NCBI GenBank assembly: GCA_902812495.1
Contig: CADDZR010000008.1
Coordinates: 1-64,000 of the forward strand
Origin: an archaeon
Lineage (GTDB): Archaea; Thermoproteota; Nitrososphaeria; Nitrososphaerales; Gagatemarchaeaceae
Length of the DNA stretch: 64,000 nt
Direction: 5' to 3'
Shown in pieces: positions 33,700 through 41,917 of this stretch; the first letter of the stretch is position 1; the number at the start of each line of letters is the position of its first letter. The translations under genes and the position numbers were made by a program. Below the pieces are notes generated by a model. That model searched no databases. It was not told the origin of the DNA and saw only the letters and a program-made list of their open reading frames with translations.

Positions 33700-34385
33700 T
33701 TTTCCTTCTTTACGAATACCTCTGTGTAAATTACTTGATTAACGGATGGTATGAACTTAAAGATATCGTTTGATAGGCCTCTCTTGAGTATCTGTATCCC
33801 CTCAAGGAGGAAGAGTTCCTCAGGTATACTCACTTCAAGTTTGCCCTCGGAGAGGTTGAACTTTATCTTCTCTGAATCCTGACCAAACCTTCTCTCTATA
33901 AGCGCCTGTATCTTCTCATTTTCTGTCTCTAGTTTCTTTACGACCTCCACGCTGTATGAGATTGACTTGCCTGCCAGCCTGTGGTTAAAGTCAACCTGGG
34001 CCCTACCCGAGCCAACATACCTGACAATACCAAGCCTGTTGTCAACCTCAACAGTGTCGCCTACAGATATTTCGCCTGCCTTCTCTCCAAATTTCCTGAG
34101 TGGTATAAGCTTTACAAGAGATGGATCCCTCAACCCAAACGCTTTTTCAGGAGGTATCTCAACCTCCTTTTTTTCTCCCACATCCATCTTCAGTAGTTCT
34201 TGGTCGAGACCAGATATTACCCAGCCTTCCCCGACCGCTACAAGCCTAGGTCCGTATTTCCTTGTCTGGTCGTAGATATTCTGTTTCTTTGCCTCCTCCT
34301 CATACGTTGTATCTATAGTCTCGTTTGTGTCCTTTATCCTTGCAGTGTAGTTTATCAGGACAAGCGAACCTTTCTCAAGTGGCAT
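33696..34385 (-). CDS. FKBP-type peptidyl-prolyl isomerase (SlyD-like)
   Basis: Folding helper of 229 residues. The N-terminal FKBP domain has the insert-in-flap arrangement of archaeal and SlyD proteins: LINYTARIKDTNETIDTT, VAVGEGWVISGLDQELLKM and EVEIPPEKAFG, then a flap insert (VEVDNRLGIVRYVGSGRAQVDFNHRLAGKS). A C-terminal extension of about 80 residues follows, as in the long archaeal FKBPs. No signal peptide, so it is cytoplasmic. Confidence 0.94.
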   Translation of the reverse strand: MPLEKGSLVLINYTARIKDTNETIDTTYEEEAKKQNIYDQTRKYGPRLVAVGEGWVISGLDQELLKMDVGEKKEVEIPPEKAFGLRDPSLVKLIPLRKFGEKAGEISVGDTVEVDNRLGIVRYVGSGRAQVDFNHRLAGKSISYSVEVVKKLETENEKIQALIERRFGQDSEKIKFNLSEGKLEVSIPEELFLLEGIQILKRGLSNDIFKFIPSVNQVIYTEVFVKKEN

Positions 34386-34426
34386 GTTATATTACAGCCT
34401 GAAAATAGATGTGGTTTAAAGCATTT

Positions 34427-35521
34427 CTAAAACTTCATTTTTGAAAGTAGTGCCTCGACAGAAGTAACAGTTCTCTCAACATATTCCTGATTTATTAGAC
34501 CCATGCATCCTATTCTAAAGACCTTTCCAGAAAACTTGCCAAAACCACCTGCAACAACTATCCCATACTCCTGTTCTAGCCTCGTCCTGAAGTCCCTGTC
34601 CTCTATACCCTCAGGGTAGTAGGATGCGATAACAGTTCTCGACCTCAAATCCTCCCTTGCAACAAACTTCAGTCCAAGTTTTTCTAGGCTGGAATACAGC
34701 ATCCCCGACATCCTCTCATGCCTTGCAACCCTTGCGGCAAGCCCCTCTTCAAGAAGCTCGTTCAAAGCCTCATCTAGTGCATAAAAGAGAGGAAGCGAAG
34801 GCGTGAAAGGTGTCTCCCACTTCTTCTGGTACTCAAGATACCTTGAAATATCGAAGTACCTTGTCCTCGGTTTTCTCGACCTAACCATCGATGTGTATTC
34901 CCTGCTGAGAGAAAGAAGTACTAACCCAGGCGGTGCGGCCAGACACTTCTGGCTACCGGTTATGCACACATCTATACCCCAGCTGTCTACAGGTATCGAG
35001 TATCCACCCAAACTAGATATGGCATCGACTACAACCTTCAGGTTCCTTTCCTTTGCGTAATTACAGATGTCCCTGAGATAAGGGATAGCTATACCGGTAC
35101 TTGTCTCGTTATGCACTATCATTATTGAAGATGCATCGCTGTTGCTATCTACAGCATGTTTAACCTGCTCGATGCTTGGTGCTTCACCCTGTTCGGATCT
35201 GACTGCCACTACCTTGCCCCCTGCAATCTCAACCATCTCACCAAGCCTCTCACTGAACTCTCCCATGATAGGCACAATTACCTTCTCACCAGGCATTACA
35301 GTGTTAAGAACGGCAGCTTCGACACCACCTGTTCCAGAAGAGGAGAATACAACTATCTCTCCTTCAGTCTGGAAGAGGTGTCTCGACTTCTCAACAATCC
35401 CTCTGTAGAGTTCCCTGAAAGCTTCTCCTCTATGATTTATCACTGGCCTACTCATCGCATTCATAACCCTATCCGAGACGTTTGTTGGACCTGGGAGCAT
35501 TATCAGCCTGTCCATTGTCAC
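34427..35521 (-). CDS. Class V aminotransferase (alanine-glyoxylate/serine-pyruvate type)
   Basis: PLP-dependent aminotransferase of 364 residues. The N-terminus MLPGPTNVSDRVM and the Schiff-base lysine in TGSQKCLAAPPGL are typical of alanine-glyoxylate or serine-pyruvate aminotransferases. The C-terminal FRIGCMG arginine motif binds the substrate carboxylate. The start overlaps the end of nadM (four bases). Which amino donor it uses cannot be told; a link with the 3-phosphoglycerate dehydrogenase-like gene at 54955 in serine/glycine metabolism is possible. Confidence 0.9.
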   Translation of the reverse strand: MTMDRLIMLPGPTNVSDRVMNAMSRPVINHRGEAFRELYRGIVEKSRHLFQTEGEIVVFSSSGTGGVEAAVLNTVMPGEKVIVPIMGEFSERLGEMVEIAGGKVVAVRSEQGEAPSIEQVKHAVDSNSDASSIMIVHNETSTGIAIPYLRDICNYAKERNLKVVVDAISSLGGYSIPVDSWGIDVCITGSQKCLAAPPGLVLLSLSREYTSMVRSRKPRTRYFDISRYLEYQKKWETPFTPSLPLFYALDEALNELLEEGLAARVARHERMSGMLYSSLEKLGLKFVAREDLRSRTVIASYYPEGIEDRDFRTRLEQEYGIVVAGGFGKFSGKVFRIGCMGLINQEYVERTVTSVEALLSKMKF

Positions 35522-36042
35522 ACCTCGATATCCTTGGACATTAGAGCTGTTACCCTTTCAACGCCATTGAACTCTATGACAAGCTTCGCAACCTCTGGTG
35601 GTACGAGCTTCTTCCAGTCCTTTCTTTCTAGTATGCTGTTTCTAACATTTGTTGCAGAATATTCTTTTCTGTTCTTGTATGGTACAGCCACAACCTTGAA
35701 CCCTCTCTCCTTGAATAAAAGAAATGTAAGAGAATCGTTTGTAAAGACAACATCAAACCTTGGAACCAGAGACATAACTGTAGAGACCCACACTGAATGA
35801 GATTCAGCATCTGGCACAGGAATTGCCATCCACCTTGCCCCGTCTATACCGGCTCCGTCAAGGGCAGCCTTTATCATCTCTATCCTCTCACCTGCGGTGA
35901 AAGGGTTGTCCCTCTCGTGGCTCTTCTGCGCACTCCCAACAACAATGTAAAGATAATCTGCCCTCTCAAGTGCAAACTTCACAGCTGCAAGGTGACCGTA
36001 GTGGAATGGCTGGAACCTCCCTACAAGCAGTCCTCTCTTCAA
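35518..36042 (-). CDS. nadM: Nicotinamide-nucleotide adenylyltransferase
   Basis: Makes NAD from NMN and ATP; nucleotidyltransferase-fold protein of 174 residues. GRFQPFHYGH holds the HxGH ATP site, and YSATNVRNSI is the C-terminal ISxTxxR motif. Archaeal NadM proteins have this length. The start is TTG 36042, 28 bp from the TATA element shared with rtcA and also preceded by AGAGGAAG. It is coupled to the aminotransferase gene by a four-base overlap. Confidence 0.95.
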   Translation of the reverse strand: MKRGLLVGRFQPFHYGHLAAVKFALERADYLYIVVGSAQKSHERDNPFTAGERIEMIKAALDGAGIDGARWMAIPVPDAESHSVWVSTVMSLVPRFDVVFTNDSLTFLLFKERGFKVVAVPYKNRKEYSATNVRNSILERKDWKKLVPPEVAKLVIEFNGVERVTALMSKDIEV

Positions 36043-36065
36043 GTGTTTCTCTTCCTCTAGCTAGA

Positions 36066-36074
36066 CTATATAAG
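36066..36074. promoter_or_regulatory. Single bidirectional TATA element for nadM and rtcA
   Basis: CTATATAAG (CTTATATAG on the minus strand) is almost symmetric and is centred at 36070. It is 27 bp before the rtcA ATG (36097, plus) and 28 bp before the nadM TTG (36042, minus). No other TATA-like element is present in the 54-bp gap. Both genes would then have leaderless mRNAs fired from one box. Confidence 0.55.
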
Positions 36075-36096
36075 AGTAGCAGAAGGGAACAGCAAC

Positions 36097-37140
36097 ATGG
36101 AAGCTGTCGAGGTCGACGGTTCGTATGGAGAGGGAGGAGGACAGATACTAAGAGTTGCCTCGGCATTTTCAGTTATATTTATGAGGCCAATACACGTCAG
36201 AAACATAAGGGCCGGTAGAACCAACCCAGGCCTGAGGCCGCAGCATCTCGCTTCTCTCCTGATACTGCAATCGCTGACATCTGGGAAGCTTGTAGGAGGT
36301 GAGGTTGGTTCGACGGAGATCTACTTCCAGCCTTCGGAGATTTCGAAGGAGAAACTTGAATGGGACCTGAAGACAGCAGGAAGTATAACGCTTGTTCTCC
36401 AGACACTTGTTCCTGCTGTATCCTTGGCTAGGAAATACCTTGAGATAGACCTGCGCGGAGGTACGGACGTTCCGTGGAGCCCAACCTCTGATTACTTTGC
36501 GAACGTTGTTCTACAATCCTTCAGCAGGATAGGGGTTAACTTCGAACTCGATATTCTCTCCAGAGGCTATTACCCGAAGGGAGGCGGGCGGGTCAGGGCA
36601 AGGATATACCCATGCGACAACCCGAAGTCCATAACCTTGACAGAGGACCCTGTTCTCGAAGGTATTTCAATTATCAGCAGGTGCGGCTCTCTTCCTGAGG
36701 AGGTTGCAAGGAGGCAAGCAGACGCTGCGGAAAGGCAACTTCTGTATCGCGGCCTTCATGTTAAAGAGAAGATAGTTAACAGGGAGCATTCCATCTCTCC
36801 TGGTACGTCGATCCTTGTTTCATGCTGCAACAGTACATGCTTCATAGGCTCTGACAGGATAGGGGAGAGAGGAGTGAGGGCAGAGACTGTTGGTTCCCAG
36901 GCAGCCACAAGGTTTCTAGATCTGGCAGAGACAAAATCAACTGTCGATCCAAACCTATCTGATATGCTCTCACCCATACTTGCACTGGCTGACGGGGAAT
37001 CTGAGTTCTATGTTCCGGAGATCACAGGACATCTAAGGACAAGTATTTACGTCGCTAGCCTATTTAGGGATTTTGACTTCAGCTTTAAGAAAGATAACGG
37101 AAGATACAGAGTGAAGATTGGGAAGGGATCGAGAGGTTAA
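36097..37140 (+). CDS. rtcA: RNA 3'-terminal phosphate cyclase
   Basis: Converts 3'-phosphate RNA ends into 2',3'-cyclic phosphates, the ends RtcB can use. The 347-residue protein starts with DGSYGEGGGQILR, has PGLRPQH and GGTDVPWSPTSDYF blocks and keeps the adenylylated histidine in EITGHLRTSIYV near the C-terminus. Length is normal. RtcB and archease are encoded 10 kb away in the same window, so this organism has a full RNA end-repair set. Divergent from nadM. Confidence 0.95.
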   Translation: MEAVEVDGSYGEGGGQILRVASAFSVIFMRPIHVRNIRAGRTNPGLRPQHLASLLILQSLTSGKLVGGEVGSTEIYFQPSEISKEKLEWDLKTAGSITLVLQTLVPAVSLARKYLEIDLRGGTDVPWSPTSDYFANVVLQSFSRIGVNFELDILSRGYYPKGGGRVRARIYPCDNPKSITLTEDPVLEGISIISRCGSLPEEVARRQADAAERQLLYRGLHVKEKIVNREHSISPGTSILVSCCNSTCFIGSDRIGERGVRAETVGSQAATRFLDLAETKSTVDPNLSDMLSPILALADGESEFYVPEITGHLRTSIYVASLFRDFDFSFKKDNGRYRVKIGKGSRG

Positions 37141-37187
37141 TATCGTAATGTCTAATAATAAGGCAGGAAAAACCTTTCTGACCTAAA

Positions 37188-37790
37188 ATGGCTTTTAATG
37201 AATACTACATTCCAGGTGCAACAGCCGTAGGGATCGCGTACAAAGATGGCGTTGTACTTGGCGCTGAGAGGAGGATAACCTTTGGCAACTATGTCCTTAG
37301 TAAAGCAGGTAAGAAAGTTTTCAAGGTAACAGACAACGTCGGCGCAGTTTGCGCAGGCATGGTTTCAGACATGCAGAACCTTGTGAGGGAAGTTTCTGTT
37401 TACGCAAAGTTAAGGGAACTTGAAACAAAGCATGCACTCAAGCCAAACTCTGTCGCAAAGCTCATGAGTGTGCTTATGTTCGAGCAGAGATATGCACCCC
37501 TCCTTACACAGGTAATACTCGGAGGCCTTGGCCCGAAGCCTGTTGTCTATGTCCTCGACCCACTTGGAAGTGTTATACCTGACCAGTACGCCTCTGTAGG
37601 CACGGGGGCAGAGATGGCCTCAGGTGTAATTGAGGCATCGTACACACCAAACGCAACGCTCAAGGAGGCAAAGGAGCTACTCATCTCATCGATAAAAGCA
37701 GCAATACAGAGGGATGCGATGAGCGGAAACGGTATAGACATACTGATTATAGACAGGACAGGGATGACAGAGGAATCGATCAACCTCTAG
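37188..37790 (+). CDS. psmB: Proteasome beta-type subunit lacking the catalytic threonine
   Basis: Second 20S proteasome beta subunit, 200 residues. Aligned on VGIAYKDGVVL, mature position 1 is Ala11 (PG/ATAVGI) where the active subunit has Thr. Position 17 is Glu27 instead of Asp; Arg19 and Lys33 (Lys43) are kept. The prosegment is only about ten residues. Sulfolobus beta subunits with the PATA pattern are known and need a partner for activity, so this one is likely structural or modulatory. Thr12 sits one place later and could be tested as a shifted nucleophile. The ATG follows a 47-bp gap after rtcA. Confidence 0.93.
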   Translation: MAFNEYYIPGATAVGIAYKDGVVLGAERRITFGNYVLSKAGKKVFKVTDNVGAVCAGMVSDMQNLVREVSVYAKLRELETKHALKPNSVAKLMSVLMFEQRYAPLLTQVILGGLGPKPVVYVLDPLGSVIPDQYASVGTGAEMASGVIEASYTPNATLKEAKELLISSIKAAIQRDAMSGNGIDILIIDRTGMTEESINL

Positions 37791-37799
37791 GTGTTTTGA

Positions 37800-38456
37800 A
37801 TGCTTGAATACAAAGGTGTAAAGATACACTGGCTGGGCCATGACGGCTTTGCAATAGTAGGAAAGGATAGGACAGTTGTTATCGACCCATTCAAAACAAG
37901 GAAGAGCTACTATGCAGATATCGTGCTTATATCGCATGAACACTTCGACCATTTAAGCAAGGACGACCTGAAGAAGTTCCTCAAGGAGAGCACAGAGATT
38001 ATAGCTCCAAAGATATGCCAGCATGAGCTCTCTTCCTTCAAGCAGAAAAAGACGTTTGTCTCGCCAGGTGAAACACTCAAAAGAGACACACTCGAGATAA
38101 AAGCTGTGCCAGCCTATAACATAAACAAATTTGCTCAGCCTGGGAGGGTATTCCATCCAAAGGAGGAAGGAAGAGTCGGGTACGTTCTGAAGATAGATGG
38201 AGTAAGCATTTACCACGCAGGAGACACGGACAACATACCTGAAATAAAGGGTATGGATGTTGATATTGCACTTTTACCTGTATCTGGAACGTACGTTATG
38301 ACAGCTGAAGAGGCAGCTGATGCGGTTAGGTCAATGAAGGTAAAGGTCGCTATTCCGATGCATTGGGCAAGCATAGTCGGAAGCAGAGCTGATGCAGAAA
38401 AATTTAGGAACCTCGTTTCTGGGCTGTGCAGGGTAGAGATCCTCGAGGCAGAGTAA
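37800..38456 (+). CDS. UPF0173-type metallo-beta-lactamase-fold hydrolase
   Basis: Metal-dependent hydrolase of 218 residues. Zinc motifs are SHEHFDHL (HxHxDH), a later His near PAYNIN, YHAGDTDNI with the bridging Asp, and PMHW. The compact layout is that of the UPF0173 family (E. coli UlaG relatives); substrate unknown. The ATG is nine bases after the proteasome subunit gene, so the two are probably co-transcribed. Confidence 0.9.
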   Translation: MLEYKGVKIHWLGHDGFAIVGKDRTVVIDPFKTRKSYYADIVLISHEHFDHLSKDDLKKFLKESTEIIAPKICQHELSSFKQKKTFVSPGETLKRDTLEIKAVPAYNINKFAQPGRVFHPKEEGRVGYVLKIDGVSIYHAGDTDNIPEIKGMDVDIALLPVSGTYVMTAEEAADAVRSMKVKVAIPMHWASIVGSRADAEKFRNLVSGLCRVEILEAE

Positions 38457-38457
38457 C

Positions 38458-38604
38458 TTACTCAGGAACACTCTCTGTCTTTAGCTTTCCATTTTCAACA
38501 GTCACAAATAGGTACCTGTTGTCTGCAAATACAAGCGTAAGCTCTTTTTCTGTTTCTGTCACGGTAAGCAATGCCTTTCCTATGATACCGTCGAACTTTG
38601 CCAT
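38458..38604 (-). CDS. Small protein, 48 residues, unknown
   Basis: Short open frame with AAGGA five bases before the ATG. The product has alternating hydrophobic residues (ALLTV, LTLVFADN, YLFVTVENG) that suggest three or four beta strands, and ends in KTESVPE. It overlaps no other gene except by closeness to the stop of the hydrolase gene. I recognise no family. Together with the next small frame it fills the largest gap in the window (38457-38793). Coding status is uncertain. Confidence 0.4.
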   Translation of the reverse strand: MAKFDGIIGKALLTVTETEKELTLVFADNRYLFVTVENGKLKTESVPE

Positions 38605-38625
38605 ACCATCCTTCTTTAGATACCA

Positions 38626-38793
38626 TCAAAAATATTTTTTGACTCGGTATCGTCGCGAGTTCATCATCGCCCCTGAGCTTGGGGCTATGTCTGGGACGGC
38701 GATTACCTCATTGTCAGCAAAAATAAAGCCCTCTGGGTTAATTAGTTTTGTTCTTTCATCCTTAAAATACCTTAGTTTGTAGGTAGAGAACAT
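38626..38793 (-). CDS. Small protein, 55 residues, unknown
   Basis: Short open frame upstream of the 48-residue frame on the same strand. The product contains DERTKLINPEGFIFADNEVI and ends in RRYRVKKYF. Its ATG abuts the TTG start of the racemase gene on the opposite strand. The two small frames might be remnants of one longer gene, because ADN plus hydrophobic residues appears in both, but I cannot show this. It may also be non-coding. Confidence 0.35.
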   Translation of the reverse strand: MFSTYKLRYFKDERTKLINPEGFIFADNEVIAVPDIAPSSGAMMNSRRYRVKKYF

Positions 38794-39888
38794 TTGAAGT
38801 TACTCAAAGGGAAGCTTATTGTCGATACGACAAGGCTTCTCCCAGGAGGATATTGTTCAATGATACTCAGCGACCTTGGCGCAGAGGTTGTGAAAGTAGA
38901 GCAGCCTGGGCTCGGAGACTACATGAGGCTAACACCACCTCTAACAAACGGCTACAGCCTCGTTCATCACTCTGTGAACAGGAACAAGAAGAGCCTCGCT
39001 GTAGACTTAAAGAAAAAGGAGGGGAAGGAGATACTCACAAGGCTTGTGGAAAAAGCAGATGTTTTCATCGAGGGCTTCAGGCCAGGTGCTATAGAGAGAC
39101 TTGGCTTCTCTTATAAGTATGTTTCAAAAGTTAACAGGAACATAGTATACTGCTCCATATCATCTTTCGGGAGAAAGTCTGATATGAGCATGCTTCCAGG
39201 TCATGACATTAACTTTCAGGCAGCGGCAGGTACACTTTCATACTCAAAGGAGGAAGTTCCAATGTTACAGCTTGCAGATATAAGCTCTGGGATGTACGCA
39301 TGCATAGGCATACTTTCTGCCCTTGCTTCAAGTAAAAGACCTGTCTTTGTTGATATTCCTATAGTCCAGTCCCTTTTATCTTGGCTTGTTATACCTCTTT
39401 CTGCCTTCTTTGCTTCAGGGAGGCTTCCTTATCCAGGCCACAGCCTTGTCTTTGGCTCAGAATCAAGGTACAGGCTGTATAGGACAAAAGACAACAGGTT
39501 TTTTGCACTTGGTGCCATAGAAGAGAAGTTCATGAAAAGATTCCTAAAGATATGCGGGATCAAAGACAACCTAAAAGAGGAAGAGCTTTCAAAGAGGATA
39601 GAGAGCTTTATCTCATCGAGGAAGTTTGAGGATCTAATAGATATCTGCTCAGAAGAAACGTGTTTTACACCTGTCCTGAGATTGAACGAGAGTATAAACT
39701 CTGACTGGGCAAGGGCTTACAGGATGATAGAGTACGTATCCGGCCTTCCTGTCGTTAACACACCATTTGGCTCAAAGCAGCACGGAAAAGCACCCGAAAT
39801 TGGCGAGAACACCGATGAGATACTCTTATTCCTCGGCTACAGTAGCAAAGACATACAGAGTCTTAGAAAGAAGAAGGTAATATCTTAA
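38794..39888 (+). CDS. CoA-transferase family III protein, alpha-methylacyl-CoA racemase type
   Basis: CaiB/BaiF superfamily protein of 364 residues. RLLPGGYCSMILSDLGAEVVKVE is the family start. The motif PGHDINF (His137, Asp138) and the later Asp162 in LADISSGMYA match the catalytic His/Asp pair of alpha-methylacyl-CoA racemase (AMACR), more than the single Asp of CoA transferases. AMACR inverts the 2-methyl centre so that branched acyl-CoAs can be oxidised. It starts with TTG and leads a run of acyl-CoA genes on the plus strand. Confidence 0.82.
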   Translation: MKLLKGKLIVDTTRLLPGGYCSMILSDLGAEVVKVEQPGLGDYMRLTPPLTNGYSLVHHSVNRNKKSLAVDLKKKEGKEILTRLVEKADVFIEGFRPGAIERLGFSYKYVSKVNRNIVYCSISSFGRKSDMSMLPGHDINFQAAAGTLSYSKEEVPMLQLADISSGMYACIGILSALASSKRPVFVDIPIVQSLLSWLVIPLSAFFASGRLPYPGHSLVFGSESRYRLYRTKDNRFFALGAIEEKFMKRFLKICGIKDNLKEEELSKRIESFISSRKFEDLIDICSEETCFTPVLRLNESINSDWARAYRMIEYVSGLPVVNTPFGSKQHGKAPEIGENTDEILLFLGYSSKDIQSLRKKKVIS

Positions 39889-39914
39889 TATCCTGCGATT
39901 CAGTCCGGATAAAC

Positions 39915-41882
39915 ATGGCACAAATAAGCAAAATAGCTGTCCTAGGCGCTGGAACAATGGGACACGGAATAGCTGAACTTGCAGCATTATCCGGATACGA
40001 GGTCAACATATACGACATTTCAGAACAAGTACTTGACTCTGCAAAGAAGAGGATAATCTCAAGCATGCAAAAGCTACTTGAGAAGAAGAGGATCTCGCAG
40101 GAAACAATGAACTCATCCCTGAACAGGATGAAGTTCACAGTTTCACTAAAGGAAGCCGTTCATGATGCAGACCTCATAATAGAAGCTGTCCCTGAGGAAA
40201 TAGAGCTGAAGGTTAAAGTTTTTTCTAATGCAGACAAAGAAGCAAAGCAAGATGCAATATTTGCTTCAAATACAAGCACACTACCAATAGGTGAGCTTGC
40301 CTCCTCAACAAAAAGGGAGGAGAGATTTCTTGGAATGCATTTTTTCAATCCACCTGTATTAATGCCCCTTGTCGAGATAATAAAGACAGAGAAAACTTCT
40401 GAAGATACTGTAAATTCCGTAGTGCTTGTTGCAAAAAGAATGGGAAAGGATGTTGTTATATGCAGGAAGGATGTCCCGGGCTTTATTGTCAATAGGGTTC
40501 TCGGCCCCCTCTTGAACGAGGCTGCTTGGTGTGTTGTTAGAGGTGAGGCAACTGTAGAGCAGATAGATTCGATGGCACTTTACAAGGTAGGGCTTCCGAT
40601 GGGTATTTTTGAACTTGCAGATTTCACAGGTATAGATGTGATATACAAGGCAGGTGTTGCTGTCTCCTCGAGGGATCCTTCAAACGTTCTTGTTGCACCA
40701 ATATTCAAGGAAATGTTTGAATCTGGAAAGCTTGGTCAGAAAACAGGAGCTGGATTTTATGATTATAGCAAGGGAAGGCCAACCATAGCCAAGGAAGCAG
40801 GTAAGGATGTAGACCCCCTAATAGTATTCTCGCCAGCAATAAACGCTGCTGCCTGGCTTTTGAGAAACTTTGTCTGCACAAAGGAGGACCTCGAGAAGGC
40901 TGTCAAGCTTGGTCTTGGCTTCCCTGAAGGAATACTTTCAATGGCTGACAGGTGGGGACTTGATAAGGTCCTCCTGTCTCTAAGGGAGAAGATGGAGAGA
41001 TACGGGACCTACTACACTCCAGACCCGCTAATTGTCTCTATGGTTAACGAGGGAAAGACAGGTGTTTCTTCAGGAGAGGGTTTCTTTGAATACAGACAGA
41101 GCGAGAAAAAGTTGCAGACAATATACATAAGGTCGAATCAAAACATCGCTTGGCTCTACCTCAACAGGCCCCATAGGCTTAACACAATAAATTCAGAGAT
41201 GATATCAGAGCTCAGACAGGCACTAAGCGAGCTTGACAGGAATAAGGATGTGAGGGTGATAGTAATCACGGGAGAGGGTGAGAGAGCCTTCTCTGCCGGA
41301 GCAGACCTCGCAGGTATCAACCTTGGCTCGCAGATGGACATTTTCTCTATGTCGAGAGAGTGGTACGAGACGTTCTCCTCAATAGAGCAGATCTCAAAGC
41401 CTGTCATAGCGGCGATAAACGGCTTGGCACTGGGTGGTGGTTTAGAGCTTGCACTCGCATGCGATTTCAGGCTAGCTTCAAGGGATGCAGTTCTAGGCCT
41501 AACGGAGACAAGGCTTGGCTTAATACCTGGCGCAGGTGGGACACAGAGGCTTGCTAAGATAGTCGGTTTGGCAAGGGCAAAGGAGATGGTAATGCTTGGA
41601 GAAAGGCTTTCTGCTGAAGATGCAGAGAAGATAGGCCTTGTTAACCACGTATACAACAAGGAAGAGTTTAAGCAGATGGTTGAGAGCTTTGCTTTGAAGC
41701 TTGCAAAGATGCCACCTCTTGCTCTCTCCCTTGCCAAGAAATCGATCAATAGCTCTTATCCCTCCACAAAAGCAGAGCTTTTCGAGGCTGCTGCTTTCAG
41801 TCTTCTCGCAGTAACAAAGGACGCATCAGAGGGTATACAGGCGATGTTTGAAAAAAGAGAACCTGAATTCAAGGGCGAGTAG
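39915..41882 (+). CDS. 3-hydroxyacyl-CoA dehydrogenase / enoyl-CoA hydratase fusion
   Basis: Bifunctional protein of 655 residues. The N-terminal part is an NAD-dependent 3-hydroxyacyl-CoA dehydrogenase (GAGTMGHGIAE nucleotide site, FFNPP with the catalytic His just before, two C-terminal HAD domains to about residue 390). The C-terminal part is a crotonase (GLALGGGLELALACDF and ETRLGLIPGAGGTQRL, both catalytic Glu present). This domain order is the reverse of bacterial FadB and is known from Sulfolobales. It catalyses hydration and oxidation in beta-oxidation, or the reverse in crotonyl-CoA pathways. Confidence 0.95.
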   Translation: MAQISKIAVLGAGTMGHGIAELAALSGYEVNIYDISEQVLDSAKKRIISSMQKLLEKKRISQETMNSSLNRMKFTVSLKEAVHDADLIIEAVPEEIELKVKVFSNADKEAKQDAIFASNTSTLPIGELASSTKREERFLGMHFFNPPVLMPLVEIIKTEKTSEDTVNSVVLVAKRMGKDVVICRKDVPGFIVNRVLGPLLNEAAWCVVRGEATVEQIDSMALYKVGLPMGIFELADFTGIDVIYKAGVAVSSRDPSNVLVAPIFKEMFESGKLGQKTGAGFYDYSKGRPTIAKEAGKDVDPLIVFSPAINAAAWLLRNFVCTKEDLEKAVKLGLGFPEGILSMADRWGLDKVLLSLREKMERYGTYYTPDPLIVSMVNEGKTGVSSGEGFFEYRQSEKKLQTIYIRSNQNIAWLYLNRPHRLNTINSEMISELRQALSELDRNKDVRVIVITGEGERAFSAGADLAGINLGSQMDIFSMSREWYETFSSIEQISKPVIAAINGLALGGGLELALACDFRLASRDAVLGLTETRLGLIPGAGGTQRLAKIVGLARAKEMVMLGERLSAEDAEKIGLVNHVYNKEEFKQMVESFALKLAKMPPLALSLAKKSINSSYPSTKAELFEAAAFSLLAVTKDASEGIQAMFEKREPEFKGE

Positions 41883-41917
41883 AAAGAATTAATTCAAGCG
41901 GTTATTTGCCCAGTAGC

